The notes: generated from the letters alone by a model not told the origin. 45,258 nt of DNA from Planctomycetia bacterium (GCA_030539295.1 JAUNSJ010000027.1:1-45258); one strand, 5' to 3'; counted from the first letter of the stretch, positions 17,157 to 26,879 are shown. Numbers and translations are program-made.

Positions 17157-17966
17157 ATGGCTGACATTACTGCCGCAATGGTAAAGTCTTTTCGCGAGAA
17201 GACCGGACTCCCCATGATGGAATGCAAGAAGGCGCTTCAGGAAGCCAATGGCGATGAAGAGCTTGCTGTTGAACTGCTGCGTAAGGCGGGGAAGAAGACG
17301 ATGGAGAAACGTTCGGGCCGTGAAACGGAAGCCGGACGCATTGCCATCTATACGGCGGAAAATGGCGTGACCGCAATGGTAGAACTTCTTTGTGAGTCCG
17401 CTCCTGTGGCGAATACGACGGAGTTTATCCAGCTTATTGGCGGCATTGCCAAGCAGTTGGCCGAAGGTCCTGGTGCGGCCACGGCGGATGAGCTATTGGG
17501 ACAAGGCACGCTGCGACAGGAATTCGATGACCTGGTCAACAAGATTCGTGAAGTCTTCCGTCTTCGTCGTATTCTCCGGGTCGAGGGCAAAGCGGGCACG
17601 TACGTTCATCACAATCACGGAATCGGTGTTGTTCTGGAGATTGAAGGAGACAACAAGGAACTGGCGGACAATATTTGCATGCACGTAGCGTCGATGGTCC
17701 CGAAGGCCCTGTCGGCGGACGAGCTGGACCCGGCGGTTATTGCGAAAGAGCGTGAAATTGCCACGGAGCAGACGAAGAACGTCAATGCGGGCAAGCCGGA
17801 CAATATTATAGCGAAGATTGTTGAAGGTCGTATGAAGACTTTTCTGTCGGAGACCTGTCTCATTGACCAGCAATACGTTATGGACTCGTCCAAGACGGTA
17901 GGTCAAGTGGCGCAGGAAGGGGGCATCAAGCTAACGAAGATGCACCACTGGATCCTTGGTAAATAA
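17157..17966 (+). CDS. tsf: Elongation factor Ts
   Basis: Guanine-nucleotide exchange factor for EF-Tu, 269 residues. The N-terminal UBA-like domain reads MVKSFREKTGLPMMECKKALQEANGDEELAVELLRKAG. The usual core TDFVA motif is not canonical: the corresponding segment reads CESAPVANTTEF. The later HIASM-type block appears as CMHVASMVPKAL. AGAGGAG precedes the ATG. Being second after rpsB and before pyrH and frr agrees with the conserved gene order. Confidence 0.97.
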   Translation: MADITAAMVKSFREKTGLPMMECKKALQEANGDEELAVELLRKAGKKTMEKRSGRETEAGRIAIYTAENGVTAMVELLCESAPVANTTEFIQLIGGIAKQLAEGPGAATADELLGQGTLRQEFDDLVNKIREVFRLRRILRVEGKAGTYVHHNHGIGVVLEIEGDNKELADNICMHVASMVPKALSADELDPAVIAKEREIATEQTKNVNAGKPDNIIAKIVEGRMKTFLSETCLIDQQYVMDSSKTVGQVAQEGGIKLTKMHHWILGK

Positions 17967-17986
17967 GCTGTTAAAGGGGGGCTGTG

Positions 17987-18721
17987 ATGATGTTGCACGA
18001 GAAGCCGAAACGAATTGTGCTGAAGATTTCCGGAGAGAGCTTTTGTCCTGTCTCCGATCGTGGCATATCGATGGATTCTGTGAATCATCTGGCCTCGCAG
18101 ATCGCGAAAGTTGCGCAGGGCGGAGTAGAAGTCATTGTCGTTATGGGCGGTGGCAATATTCTCCGCGGTGCCCAGTTTAAAGCTGGCAATTCTACGATCC
18201 AGGAGTCGACCGCTCATTATATGGGGATGTTGGCAACGGTTCTCAATGGCTTGGCGTTGCAAGATGCTATTGAGGCTTTGGGGCAGCCGACGCGACTGAT
18301 GTCGGCGATTCCGATGGACACTGTCGCCGAGCCCTACATACGTCGCCGGGCCACGCACCACTTGGAGCGTGGTCGGGTTGTCATTATTGCCGGCGGCACA
18401 GGCAGTCCGTTCGTTACGACCGATACGGCAGCCGCACAGCGTGCTTTGGAGCTTGACGCCGATATTCTGTTAAAGGCTACGAAGGTTGATGGTATCTATA
18501 GTGCTGACCCGGAGAAAGACGCGGAAGCGGTTCTCTTTAAGAATCTGACATATGATGATGTACTGCGTCAGAATCTCCGCATTATGGATTCCGAGGCTAT
18601 CGCCAAGTGCAAGGAGCATGGCATGCCGGTCATGGTCTTTAATTTTCGCAAGGAAGGCCTGCTCCAGCGAGCCGCGGCCGGAGAAATGGTTGGCACTCTG
18701 GTCACCGCGGAAAAGGCCTGA
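17987..18721 (+). CDS. pyrH: UMP kinase
   Basis: Bacterial UMP kinase of the amino-acid-kinase fold; it phosphorylates UMP to UDP for pyrimidine nucleotide supply. Diagnostic blocks are RIVLKISGES at the N-terminus, VIVVMGGGNILRG, RLMSAIPMD, AGGTGSPFVTTDTAAAQRA and ILLKATKVDGIYSADPEKD. GTG-ATG-ATG occurs at 17984-17992; ATG at 17987 or 17990 is favoured by spacing from AAAGGGGGG (ending about 17980). Length of 244 residues is usual. It sits between tsf and frr, as in many bacteria. Confidence 0.97.
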   Translation: MMLHEKPKRIVLKISGESFCPVSDRGISMDSVNHLASQIAKVAQGGVEVIVVMGGGNILRGAQFKAGNSTIQESTAHYMGMLATVLNGLALQDAIEALGQPTRLMSAIPMDTVAEPYIRRRATHHLERGRVVIIAGGTGSPFVTTDTAAAQRALELDADILLKATKVDGIYSADPEKDAEAVLFKNLTYDDVLRQNLRIMDSEAIAKCKEHGMPVMVFNFRKEGLLQRAAAGEMVGTLVTAEKA

Positions 18722-18782
18722 CATTTCCACCGATTTCATATTGGTTTTCTTTTACCAATTAACCCATTAAGGAATTTTTGCC

Positions 18783-19343
18783 ATGTCCGCAGAAGATGTT
18801 TTGCTAGACGTAGACGATCGAATGGAAAAAGCCGTTAACTTCCTAAAGCGGGGATTGACCGGCATACGAACCGGTCGTGCGAATCCCGGCTTGGTTGAGT
18901 CGGTCAAAGTGATAGCTTATGGGGCCGAGATGTCTCTTAAGCAGGTTGCCACAATCGCGTGTCCCGAACCCACACAAATTCTCATTCGCCCGCACGATAT
19001 TGGTACTCTCAAAGATATCGAAAAGGGTATCATCAATTCCGACCTGGGCTACGCTCCGAATAACGACGGGAAAGTCATTCGTTTGAATATTCCCCCACTT
19101 TCGACGGAGGTGCGACGCAAGATGGTCAAGACAATACGCGACCTTTGTGAAGAGTGCAAGGTGGCGATACGTCGTGTTCGTCAGGATGGGAACAAGAAGA
19201 TGGACTCACTGGAGAAGGACAAGAGTATTTCGGAAGACGAACGGGATCAGGGTAAAGACGAGATTCAGGAGTACACGAAGAAATACGAAGAGCAGGCAAC
19301 CAAGCTTGCCGCCGCGCGAGAAGATGAAGTCATGAACGACTGA
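18783..19343 (+). CDS. frr: Ribosome recycling factor
   Basis: Splits post-termination ribosomes together with EF-G. The 186-residue length is standard. Recognised blocks are RMEKAVNFLKRGLTGIRTGRANPGLV, the central IRPHDIGTLKDIEKGIINSDLGYAPNNDGKVIRLNIPPLS and the VRRKMVKTIRDLCEECKVAIRRVRQD helix. AAGGAATTTTTGCC precedes the ATG. Last gene of the rpsB operon, followed by a good terminator. Confidence 0.98.
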   Translation: MSAEDVLLDVDDRMEKAVNFLKRGLTGIRTGRANPGLVESVKVIAYGAEMSLKQVATIACPEPTQILIRPHDIGTLKDIEKGIINSDLGYAPNNDGKVIRLNIPPLSTEVRRKMVKTIRDLCEECKVAIRRVRQDGNKKMDSLEKDKSISEDERDQGKDEIQEYTKKYEEQATKLAAAREDEVMND

Positions 19344-19379
19344 CGTATACGCCAAGTTGTTTTGTGTTGAAATTTTGTA

Positions 19380-19415
19380 AGCGGCAGAGTCTTTTCGAAG
19401 TCTTTGCCGCTTTTT
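19380..19415 (+). terminator. Rho-independent terminator of the rpsB operon
   Basis: AGCGGCAGAG (19380-19389) pairs with CTTTGCCGCT (19402-19411), one G-T pair, followed directly by a T run. It lies 36 bases after the frr stop. Confidence 0.85.
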
Positions 19416-19460
19416 CTATAAGGCACTCAAGCCTCACCCTATGTAAAGAAAGTAGAAATC

Positions 19461-20894
19461 ATGTCTGAAAGAATGTTCCGTTCCTGTGGCCAGACAACAC
19501 CATTTGAAGACGTAAGAAGAACAAGATTACGTGCCTTGTGGCTGCGTATGAGTCTCGTTTTACTCATGCTTTTCGCCCTTGGTCAGAACAGCCAGGGGCA
19601 GGAAAACTGTTACTCGACGACCCCGATTAACCGCGAATGCCCGCGTTTTCGAGAGGAAGTCGACTGGATGGATTTTCTTGCCCGTCGTAACAGTGTGGAT
19701 TATCCGATCGATTTGATTTTTGTTGGCGACTCTATAACGCACGGCTGGGACACGCTGGGAGAGTCCGTCTGGGATCAATATTATGGAACGCGGCTGGCCT
19801 TTAATTTTGGCATTTCGGGCGATCAGACAGGGCACGTTTTATGGCGATTGGAAAATGCGCCCATGAACCGTATTAAACCGAAGATGGCTGTCGTTATGAT
19901 CGGGACGAACAATCCGAGTGAACCGGCCGATACGGCGCTGGGTATAAAGAAGGTCGTTACGGTATTAAAAGAGAAGTATCCTGAAATAAAGATTCTTTTA
20001 CTGGAGGTTTTTCCGCGTGGGCAAGCGGCGGATTCCGATGTGCGTAAACGGGTGCAGGCGATAAATGAGTCGCTCCGCAAGGAGTGTTCCGACATGGCGG
20101 ACGTGACCATGATGAATCTGGATTCTGTTTTCGTGGATGAAAATGGCCAGATTCCGGGTACGCTCATGCACGATTATCTTCATCCGACGACGGCCGGTTA
20201 TGAACTTTGGGCGAAAGCCATCGAGCCTGAAATTGAAAAAGTGCTCGGACCCATTCCGGCTGACCCTCCTGAATGCCATGGTCAGCAGCGTGAGACAGGG
20301 CGATTTAACGCAAAGAATGAAATTTTCAAGTCGGGCAGTAAGGTCGATGTCCTCATGATTGGCGATTCCATCACCCACTATTGGGAACGGGAAGGCGTTC
20401 CGGTCTGGAATGAACTTTTTAAGGACGTCAGCGCGATCAATCTGGGCACCGGCTGGGATCGCACGGAAGATGTCATTTGGCGACTGGAGCATTATGATTT
20501 CAGCAAGGTCGACCCGAAAGCGGCGTTCCTGCTCATTGGTGTTAATAACAGCCTGACAAGTACCCCTGTGAATATAGCGAAGGGGAACCGGAAAATCTGT
20601 CAGATTCTGCACGAGAAATTCCCCAATATGAAAATCTATGTGCAGAATGTCATTCCGTGGGGGGAAGGCGACCTCAACGGTCAGAACGAAGTCCGGCGTC
20701 GGATCAATGAAGAGATCGTAAAAGCAGTCGACGGTCTGGAACATGTTCAATTGCTGGACCTCTCCGGCTGTTTCCTGACCGCGGAAGGGAAACTGGATAC
20801 GAATGCTTATTTGCCTGATTTGGTTCATCTGACGCAAGAGGGTTACGAACGTTGGAAGAACGCCATACAAAAGTATGTTGACGAAATTAAGTGA
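19461..20894 (+). CDS. Tandem SGNH/GDSL hydrolase, exported
   Basis: A 477-residue protein with two complete SGNH esterase domains in one chain. Domain 1 (about 60-262) has GDSITHGW with Ser 91, oxyanion glycine in NFGISGD, GTNN (149-151) and DYLHP (Asp 238, His 241). Domain 2 (about 285-475) has GDSITHYW with Ser 303, GVNN (360-363) and DLVHL (Asp 453, His 456). Both resemble the platelet-activating-factor acetylhydrolase-like group often acting on acetylated glycans. The N-terminal hydrophobic stretch (about 28-41) after several arginines is a likely signal peptide or anchor. It stands alone between the rpsB terminator and the NagB-like gene. Confidence 0.9.
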   Translation: MSERMFRSCGQTTPFEDVRRTRLRALWLRMSLVLLMLFALGQNSQGQENCYSTTPINRECPRFREEVDWMDFLARRNSVDYPIDLIFVGDSITHGWDTLGESVWDQYYGTRLAFNFGISGDQTGHVLWRLENAPMNRIKPKMAVVMIGTNNPSEPADTALGIKKVVTVLKEKYPEIKILLLEVFPRGQAADSDVRKRVQAINESLRKECSDMADVTMMNLDSVFVDENGQIPGTLMHDYLHPTTAGYELWAKAIEPEIEKVLGPIPADPPECHGQQRETGRFNAKNEIFKSGSKVDVLMIGDSITHYWEREGVPVWNELFKDVSAINLGTGWDRTEDVIWRLEHYDFSKVDPKAAFLLIGVNNSLTSTPVNIAKGNRKICQILHEKFPNMKIYVQNVIPWGEGDLNGQNEVRRRINEEIVKAVDGLEHVQLLDLSGCFLTAEGKLDTNAYLPDLVHLTQEGYERWKNAIQKYVDEIK

Positions 20895-20916
20895 ATGCTA
20901 GTCGTATTGCGATTGT

Positions 20917-20954
20917 GCAGTCGGCAGATGACCCTCAGACAATCTGCCGACTGC
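20917..20954 (+). other. Perfect 13-bp hairpin after the SGNH gene
   Basis: GCAGTCGGCAGAT (20917-20929) is exactly complementary to ATCTGCCGACTGC (20942-20954) with a 12-base loop. It has no U run after it, so it may act in RNA stability or as a Rho-assisted terminator. Confidence 0.5.
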
Positions 20955-21035
20955 GTAAACACTCAAGAGGCCTGGCAAATTGCGGGGCAGAAGTTTCGAC
21001 GAAACGTTTTCACGCTTTCTGTTTAACTTGGTAAG

Positions 21036-21077
21036 AGAGCCGGCACTCTGTTGGGAATGCCGGCTCTTGTTGTTTTA
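21036..21077 (+). terminator. Terminator-like hairpin between converging genes
   Basis: AGAGCCGGCA (21036-21045) pairs with TGCCGGCTCT (21058-21067), followed by a T-rich TGTTGTTTTA. It lies eight bases past the stop of the converging NagB-like gene, so it may serve both directions. Confidence 0.65.
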
Positions 21078-22004
21078 GTGCATTTCCGCGGCGACCTTCT
21101 TAATGGCCGGACGGAAATAATGGAAGTGGACGTTCGGGTGGTCGGCCAGGAGCGACATGGGAACGGCACTGTCAGGGAGCTTTTGAGCGATCATCCATGC
21201 GGAGAGCCGCATGCCGAACGGATTGTCGTGCATACCGGCCTGCCAGATACTGACTTTATCGCATCGCCAGGTTTCGACGGGGCCGACCGTAGCGGCGACC
21301 GTGGGGACATTGGCAACGTAACCGCCGCCGCTGGTGCGAGCGTTCTGCAGAATGGTAATTGGATGGAGTGCCGTTACGCGAGCGGAGAGCTTGCGATATT
21401 CTTCCGGAGAAGGCGGCGCGTCTTTATATTGACCTTCCCGGCGTACCGGGTCGTTGAATGCCCAGTGTTTGGTGTCGCCTTGACCTCCTTGCATGGTTGC
21501 GCAATGGAACTGGTTGTAGGTTTCGGTGTAGGCGGCCAGGTCGCCGGACGGGAAATGGATATTCTCTTTCGGCATACGCAGTTTGGGGTCGATGCGATTG
21601 AAGCAGAGTTCGAAATCTGCCTTGGCGAAGGAGAGCGGATGGTCCATACCGACCGGTTGTCCCTCTTCGACCCATTCGTCCATACCCCAGAAATGAGCGT
21701 TTTTGAGGTTGAGGTTCATGGCGTTGACCATGCGTGCGACGATGGGGAGCTGTTCGGTGGGGCCGATGGGTCCGCAGATGCCGACCGGATTATCGGCTGT
21801 TGCCTGTTGCCAGGCTTCGATGTATTCGAGTGCCTCGGCACAGTAAAATTCTTCGATTGTCTCGTAGTAGTGGATGGTGAATCCAGGGCGAGAGAGTTTG
21901 AAGAGAGATTCTTCGGTAAGCTTGGCGGCATCGGCCAGGATTTCCGGGTCGAGTGTGGTGTAGTCCCACCAATCGGGCGCGACTTTGCTAAGAGGGCGAG
22001 CCAT
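21075..22004 (-). CDS. Glucosamine-6-phosphate deaminase-like (NagB family) protein
   Basis: A 309-residue NagB/isomerase-fold protein. The active-site MDE motif (108-110, in FWGMDEW) and the H-x2-FNDP segment (His about 180, FNDP 183-186) match the deaminase/isomerase pattern, where an Asp and a His-Glu pair handle ring opening and proton transfer. The C-terminal part is divergent from E. coli NagB and the protein is longer, so it may act on another amino sugar phosphate or be a paralogue. The start at 22004 is set by GAAAGG nine bases upstream; an in-frame Met further upstream has no such site. It is alone on its strand, converging on the SGNH gene. Confidence 0.75.
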   Translation of the reverse strand: MARPLSKVAPDWWDYTTLDPEILADAAKLTEESLFKLSRPGFTIHYYETIEEFYCAEALEYIEAWQQATADNPVGICGPIGPTEQLPIVARMVNAMNLNLKNAHFWGMDEWVEEGQPVGMDHPLSFAKADFELCFNRIDPKLRMPKENIHFPSGDLAAYTETYNQFHCATMQGGQGDTKHWAFNDPVRREGQYKDAPPSPEEYRKLSARVTALHPITILQNARTSGGGYVANVPTVAATVGPVETWRCDKVSIWQAGMHDNPFGMRLSAWMIAQKLPDSAVPMSLLADHPNVHFHYFRPAIKKVAAEMH

Positions 22005-22589
22005 AATAAAAAACCTTTCGTGAATAGTTTTGTGACGACGGAAACAGGTCACGTTCACCGGTTATCGACCCGTCCTGATCCGGTTGTGATGTGGCCGGAG
22101 CGGTTCGAGAGCCGGTTTAGTCAATGAATTCGGGGTGTACTGGGCTAAAGTAGCGAACATACTACTAACCAGTACCTATTTTATTATTAAGACGCGGAAT
22201 GTGCAAGGGGGGAACGAGGGCCAGATGAGGAAAAGGAGGTCAGAAAGTGGTAAAAGAGACGGAAAGGGAGGAGAAAAAGGGCGAGTTGAGTTGCATTTGA
22301 TACGAAGAAAGTGGTGCAAAGGGAAGGAAACGGGATTTTTCGATAAAAATATATTTTTATCTAATATCAGGCCTAGACAAAGAGATTTTTTCTTGTAAAC
22401 TTGGAGGTATAATCGGGGAGTGAGCGATTTCGGCACCTTGGATAATCTTTCGGTCGGAAAGAGCCGCGAATCGGAGCGATTCCCAGCTAATGACCCGCCA
22501 AAAAGTTCATTCTGAACTTACCTGTCGAGAGATAGCAGGTCGGGGCAGGTTTTATGTATACAAAATACGGGAAGGGTAGTGACACGCCA
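22005..22589 (+). promoter_or_regulatory. Gene-free stretch with the structured nqr leader
   Basis: No convincing gene. A TATAAT at 22408-22413 follows an AT-rich block without a good -35 match. Downstream, four hairpins in a row can form: 22447-22451/22457-22461, 22468-22473/22477-22482, 22503-22509/22513-22519 (AAGTTCA/TGAACTT) and 22520-22524/22536-22540. This packed leader of about 170 bases before nqrA may regulate the operon; it does not match a riboswitch I recognise. Confidence 0.45.
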
Positions 22590-23957
22590 ATGAAGTACTT
22601 TGGAATAACACGAGGTCTGGACCTTCGTCTTGCGGGTAGTCCGGATCAGCGGATCGACCCTGTAGTCAAGGAAATCAAGCACGTAGCTGTGACGGGTCCG
22701 GACTATGTTGGAATGAAGCCAACACTCTTGGTCTCAGAAGGGGACGAGGTCAAAGCAGGGCAGGCAGTATTTGAGGACAAGAAGAATCCGGGAGTGCTCT
22801 TTGTCTCCCCGGGAGCCGGTGTTGTCGAGGGGATTCATCGAGGAGAGAAGAGGTCGTTTCGCTCTCTAATGATCAAGCTGCATGAGGGAGAGCTGGGGAA
22901 CGAATCCGTAGCCTTTGAGCGGTATGACGAGTCGGAGTTGGAATCGCTTGAAGAAGATCGTGTGCGTGAGAATCTGGTGGCGTCTGGATTATGGACCTGT
23001 TTTCGAACGCGACCGTTCAGTCGTATCCCGAAGTTGGGAAGTTCGCCGTCGTCGATTTTTGTAACGGCGATGGACACAAATCCGGGAGCCCCGGACCCGC
23101 AACTGATTATAGAGCAAACGCCGGAAGATTTCGTAAATGGTCTAAAGATATTAAGCTGTTTTGGCAAGAAGGTTTGGGTTTGCCGCGCGCCGAAGAGTGA
23201 TATTCCGGAATACCGGCATAAGCGTGTGGAGACGGTTGTTTTTGACGGGCCGCACCCTGCGGGGCTGGCGGGGACGCATATTCATTATTTAGACCCGGTA
23301 GGCCTCGGCAAGACGGTCTGGACGATTGGGTACCAAGACGTTATGGCGATAGGTCGGTTGTTTACGACGGGCGTATGGCCGACGGAGCGAATTGTTGCAC
23401 TGTCGGGCCCCAAGGTCAAGGCGCCGCGTCTTTTGAGAACTCGCGTTGGCGCGTGTCTGTATGAATTGAGTAAGGGCGAACTATCAGAAGGGCCGTCACG
23501 AATCATCTCTGGTTCGGTGCTGTGCGGCCGCGCGGTGGAAGAGAATGGCATGTGCTGTCTGGGGCCGTATGTGAATCAGGTTTCGGCTATAGATGATGGT
23601 GACCCGCGAGAATTTTTTGGTTGGGCGTTGCCTGGCTGGCGTAAGTTTTCTCTTGCGAGGACGGTGGCGTCCCGGTATTTGCCGGCGTGGCCTTTTAAGA
23701 TGAATACGGCGATGCATGGAGGTCATCGGGCGGTTTTCCCGAACGACATGTTTGAGAAGATCTGTCCGCTGGACCTCTTACCGGTCTTTTTATTCCGTGC
23801 TCTGGAAGTAGGCGATATAGAGAAGAGTGAACAATTGGGTGCCTTGGAGCTGGACGAAGAGGACGTGGCACTTTGCACGCTGGTCGATTTCGGGAAGAAC
23901 GACTACACGACGACGTTGCGAGCCATGCTGAATACCATGATGAAAGAGGAGGAGTAA
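22590..23957 (+). CDS. nqrA: Na+-translocating NADH:quinone reductase subunit A
   Basis: Peripheral subunit of the Na+-pumping NADH:ubiquinone oxidoreductase. The start at 22590 gives MKYFGITRGLDLRLAGSPDQRI, matching the normal NqrA N-terminus (RGLDLPIAG-type); a further ATG at 22554 with GGGGCAGG before it cannot be ruled out and would add 12 residues. Recognisable blocks are ARTVASRYLPAWPFKMNTAMHGG and the C-terminal ICPLDLLPVFLFRAL. Length about 455 residues is normal. First gene of nqrABCDEF, only four bases before nqrB. Confidence 0.95.
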   Translation: MKYFGITRGLDLRLAGSPDQRIDPVVKEIKHVAVTGPDYVGMKPTLLVSEGDEVKAGQAVFEDKKNPGVLFVSPGAGVVEGIHRGEKRSFRSLMIKLHEGELGNESVAFERYDESELESLEEDRVRENLVASGLWTCFRTRPFSRIPKLGSSPSSIFVTAMDTNPGAPDPQLIIEQTPEDFVNGLKILSCFGKKVWVCRAPKSDIPEYRHKRVETVVFDGPHPAGLAGTHIHYLDPVGLGKTVWTIGYQDVMAIGRLFTTGVWPTERIVALSGPKVKAPRLLRTRVGACLYELSKGELSEGPSRIISGSVLCGRAVEENGMCCLGPYVNQVSAIDDGDPREFFGWALPGWRKFSLARTVASRYLPAWPFKMNTAMHGGHRAVFPNDMFEKICPLDLLPVFLFRALEVGDIEKSEQLGALELDEEDVALCTLVDFGKNDYTTTLRAMLNTMMKEEE

Positions 23958-23961
23958 AGGG

Positions 23962-25266
23962 ATGAAAATGAAATTCATTCGACGACTGCTGGACAAGACG
24001 GAAGAAAAGTTATTTGCTCCTGGCAAGCCTTTTTCCATCTTTTATCCCTTCTTTGAGGCGGCGAATACATTTTTCTTTACGCCGGACCTCAAGACGACAG
24101 GAAAATGTCACGTTCGCGACTGCAACGATTTCAAACGCATGATGATTGCGGTCTGTTATGCGTTGATTCCATGCGTGATTATGGGTATGTACAACGTAGG
24201 CTATCAGACGAACGTTTTGCTGGAGCAGAATGGTTTGACCGCATCCACGGGCTGGCACGGGTGGATTTTGAACGGGTTGAATCAGTTATTTGCGATGTGC
24301 AATACGTGGCTGCCATCCTTTTTGCAGATCAATGTTTATGACCCGTCCCGGTTGAATATATTGGGTAATCTGATTCATGGTGCGGTCTATTTTATTCCGC
24401 TCTACGCGGTGACGATGATCGTCGGACTGGGTTGGGAAATCTTGTTTGCGATGGTCAATAAGCATGACGTAAACGAAGGGTTCTTTGTAACGGGGTTGAT
24501 TTTCCCGTTGACACTTCCGCCGGCGGTACCGCTGTGGCAGGTAGCGGTGGCGATCACGTTTGGTGTGATCTTTGGCAAGGAGATTTTTGGCGGTACGGGT
24601 CGTAACTTTTTGAATCCGGCATTGGTAGCGCGAGCGTTTTTGTTCTTTGCATATGCGGGGCAAATCTCGGGTGATCGGGTATGGACGACGGCCGGAGTCG
24701 ATGGCATTGCGAAAGCGACGCCGCTGTCGTACGCGACGAGTTCGGATATGGTGACCGGGGGAGTGCACGGGCTTCACAGCGCGGGCTATAATATAATGGA
24801 CAGTTTTATTGGTCTGGTGCCGGGTTCTTTTGGAGAGACGTCGACGGTGGCCTGTCTGATTGGAATGGTGTTCCTGTTGTTTGTGGGTGTGGCCTCTTGG
24901 CGTATTGTTGCAAGTATGGCCGTAGGCGGAATGGGCTTGGCCACTTTGTTCTGGTACTTTGGAGGCCAGTCCAATGCGGCGATGGGAATCGGGCCGGTCT
25001 GGCACTTCGTCTTGGGTGGTTTTGCGTTCGGTATGGTCTTTATGGCGACCGACCCGGTGACCGCGGCTATGACGAGAACGGGTCAATACTTGTACGGCCT
25101 GCTCGTCGGGGCACTGGTTATCGTGATCCGTGTTTTGAATCCGGCCTATCCGGAAGGGACCATGCTGGTCATTCTGTTCGGGAACTGTTGTGCTCCCCTG
25201 ATTGACTATATGGTGGTTCAGTCGAACATAGAGCGTCGTCAGAATCGAATTGCGGGACGACCGTGA
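23962..25266 (+). CDS. nqrB: Na+-translocating NADH:quinone reductase subunit B
   Basis: Integral membrane flavoprotein subunit, 434 residues, with about ten hydrophobic segments. The covalent FMN threonine is expected at Thr 253 in the segment IAKATPLSYAT. The blocks GRNFLNPALVARAFLFFAYAG and FMATDPVTAAMTRTGQ are typical of the NqrB/RnfD family. It begins four bases after the nqrA stop, AAAGGG providing the ribosome site. Confidence 0.96.
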   Translation: MKMKFIRRLLDKTEEKLFAPGKPFSIFYPFFEAANTFFFTPDLKTTGKCHVRDCNDFKRMMIAVCYALIPCVIMGMYNVGYQTNVLLEQNGLTASTGWHGWILNGLNQLFAMCNTWLPSFLQINVYDPSRLNILGNLIHGAVYFIPLYAVTMIVGLGWEILFAMVNKHDVNEGFFVTGLIFPLTLPPAVPLWQVAVAITFGVIFGKEIFGGTGRNFLNPALVARAFLFFAYAGQISGDRVWTTAGVDGIAKATPLSYATSSDMVTGGVHGLHSAGYNIMDSFIGLVPGSFGETSTVACLIGMVFLLFVGVASWRIVASMAVGGMGLATLFWYFGGQSNAAMGIGPVWHFVLGGFAFGMVFMATDPVTAAMTRTGQYLYGLLVGALVIVIRVLNPAYPEGTMLVILFGNCCAPLIDYMVVQSNIERRQNRIAGRP

Positions 25267-25332
25267 TGTTGCAGTCTGGCACGAAGCAGAAAAGAACAAG
25301 CGGAAGAAGCAGAGAATAAACGGAGACGGAAC

Positions 25333-26097
25333 ATGTCAAAGGATTCCATATTAAAGACATTTATCGTGGCATTGGTCATTTGCCTGTTGTGTGCGATAAC
25401 GGTATCGTGGACAGCGACGAAGCTTAAGCCGCGTCAGGAAGAGAATAAAATGTTGGACCGGCAGACGAACGTACTTAAGGCTGCCGGATTGGTCGACGCG
25501 AAAGAATCACCGTCCGCGGCGAAGGTCAAGGAACTGTTTGCCAAGGTGGACGCGGTCGTGGTGAATTTGGACAGCGGTCGCGTGCGTGAGAATGTTAAGC
25601 CGGAGGAGCTTCGAGAGCGGCTGGATCCGATTCCGAAAGAGGAGGATTTCGCGGGCATTAAAGAGCGGCCGGACGAAGTTGTGGTCTATCTGGTTAAGAA
25701 CGATTCCGGGGTAATCGACTCGGTTATTTTGCCGATCTACGGGCGAGGTTTGTGGTCGGTTATGTATGGTTTTCTCGCGCTGTCCGGAGATTTCACGACG
25801 GTCAAGAATGTGACGTTCTATGACCACGGAGAGACGCCGGGCCTCGGTGGTGAGATTTCGAATCCGTCCTGGACCGGGAAATGGACGGGTAAAACCGCTC
25901 TTGACGGCGAAGGTCTTCCAGTCGTTCATATTATCAAGGGGAACGTAGACCCGACGTCGGACAGCGCGGCTGAGGAAATTGATGGAATATCTGGCGCGAC
26001 GTTAACCTGTAATGGAGTGAACGGGACAATCCGCTACTGGCTTGGCGAATATGGATTTGGAGAATATTTGAAGAATCTCAAATCGGGTCGTCAATAG
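25333..26097 (+). CDS. nqrC: Na+-translocating NADH:quinone reductase subunit C
   Basis: FMN-carrying subunit, 254 residues, with one N-terminal membrane helix (about 5-29). The flavinylation motif D-G-I-S-G-A-T-L-T is at 217-225, with Thr 223 the expected FMN acceptor, attached by an ApbE-type transferase that is not encoded in this window. The block YGRGLWSVMYGFLAL and the DHGETPGLGGEISNP segment are diagnostic. Confidence 0.96.
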   Translation: MSKDSILKTFIVALVICLLCAITVSWTATKLKPRQEENKMLDRQTNVLKAAGLVDAKESPSAAKVKELFAKVDAVVVNLDSGRVRENVKPEELRERLDPIPKEEDFAGIKERPDEVVVYLVKNDSGVIDSVILPIYGRGLWSVMYGFLALSGDFTTVKNVTFYDHGETPGLGGEISNPSWTGKWTGKTALDGEGLPVVHIIKGNVDPTSDSAAEEIDGISGATLTCNGVNGTIRYWLGEYGFGEYLKNLKSGRQ

Positions 26098-26243
26098 GAG
26101 CGGCGTGAGGTTGGAGCGTATATAGAGTATAAATAGAGTGCAAAACAAAGAGAGTAACCGGGGGGACGACTTTCAGCCGAGACGGCAGACCGTGACAAGT
26201 TGAAAAGAAGTCGAACAACCGCAAGATAAAAGAGAGTAGTAAG

Positions 26244-26867
26244 ATGAGTTCCAAGTTGAAGAAAACACTGACCGATCCGATCGTGAAAAACAATCCGGTG
26301 GTCATTCAGGTGCTGGGCATCTGTTCGGCTTTGGCGGTCACAACGAAGATGCAAACGGCGGTGACCATGTCGCTGGCGGTCATTTTTGTTACGGTTTTTG
26401 CCAATATAGGGGTGTCGATGATCCGCAAGCTGATCCCCGGCAGCATACGTATGATTGTTGAGATGACGATCATTGCGACGCTTGTTATTGTGGTGGACCA
26501 GTTTATTAAGGCATTTTCTTACGGGATTAGTAAGGAGCTGTCGGTTTTTGTCGGCTTGATCATAACGAACTGTATTGTTATGGGGCGAACCGAGGCGTTT
26601 GCCATTAAGAACAATGTGATAGAGAGCACGCTGGACGGGTTCGGGAACGGTATTGGCTACAGTATGTTACTGTTGGTTGTTGCCTTCTTTCGGGAACTGT
26701 TTGGGTTCGGAACGGTATTTGGCTATACGGTTCTGAAGACGGTGAACGAAGGCGGGTGGTACGTTCCGAATGGTCTTTTGGTTTTGTCGCCAGGAGCGTT
26801 TTTTCTTGTCGGACTGGTTATTTGGGGCCTGAAGACGTGGAAAAAAGAATTGATATCCGAGGAGTAA
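26244..26867 (+). CDS. nqrD: Na+-translocating NADH:quinone reductase subunit D
   Basis: Six-helix membrane subunit, 207 residues. Diagnostic segments are [26 protein letters not shown] at the N-terminus and [18 protein letters not shown] with the conserved cysteine that helps bind the intramembrane iron centre shared with NqrE. The 146-base spacer before it holds no gene; GAGAGTAGTAAG precedes the ATG. Confidence 0.96.
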   Translation: MSSKLKKTLTDPIVKNNPVVIQVLGICSALAVTTKMQTAVTMSLAVIFVTVFANIGVSMIRKLIPGSIRMIVEMTIIATLVIVVDQFIKAFSYGISKELSVFVGLIITNCIVMGRTEAFAIKNNVIESTLDGFGNGIGYSMLLLVVAFFRELFGFGTVFGYTVLKTVNEGGWYVPNGLLVLSPGAFFLVGLVIWGLKTWKKELISEE

Positions 26868-26879
26868 AGGGGAACGACA

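Noticed and set aside
21051..22127. 358-codon plus-strand frame opposite the NagB-like gene
   Set aside because: The minus strand encodes a recognisable NagB fold with a proper ribosome site; this frame runs through its terminator hairpin.
22135..22398. Short frame in the nqr upstream region
   Set aside because: Lys/Arg/Gly-rich low-complexity product from purine-rich DNA, no ribosome site.
24286..25299. 337-codon minus-strand frame
   Set aside because: Antisense to nqrB; product is His/Arg/Gln-rich with no membrane or family pattern.
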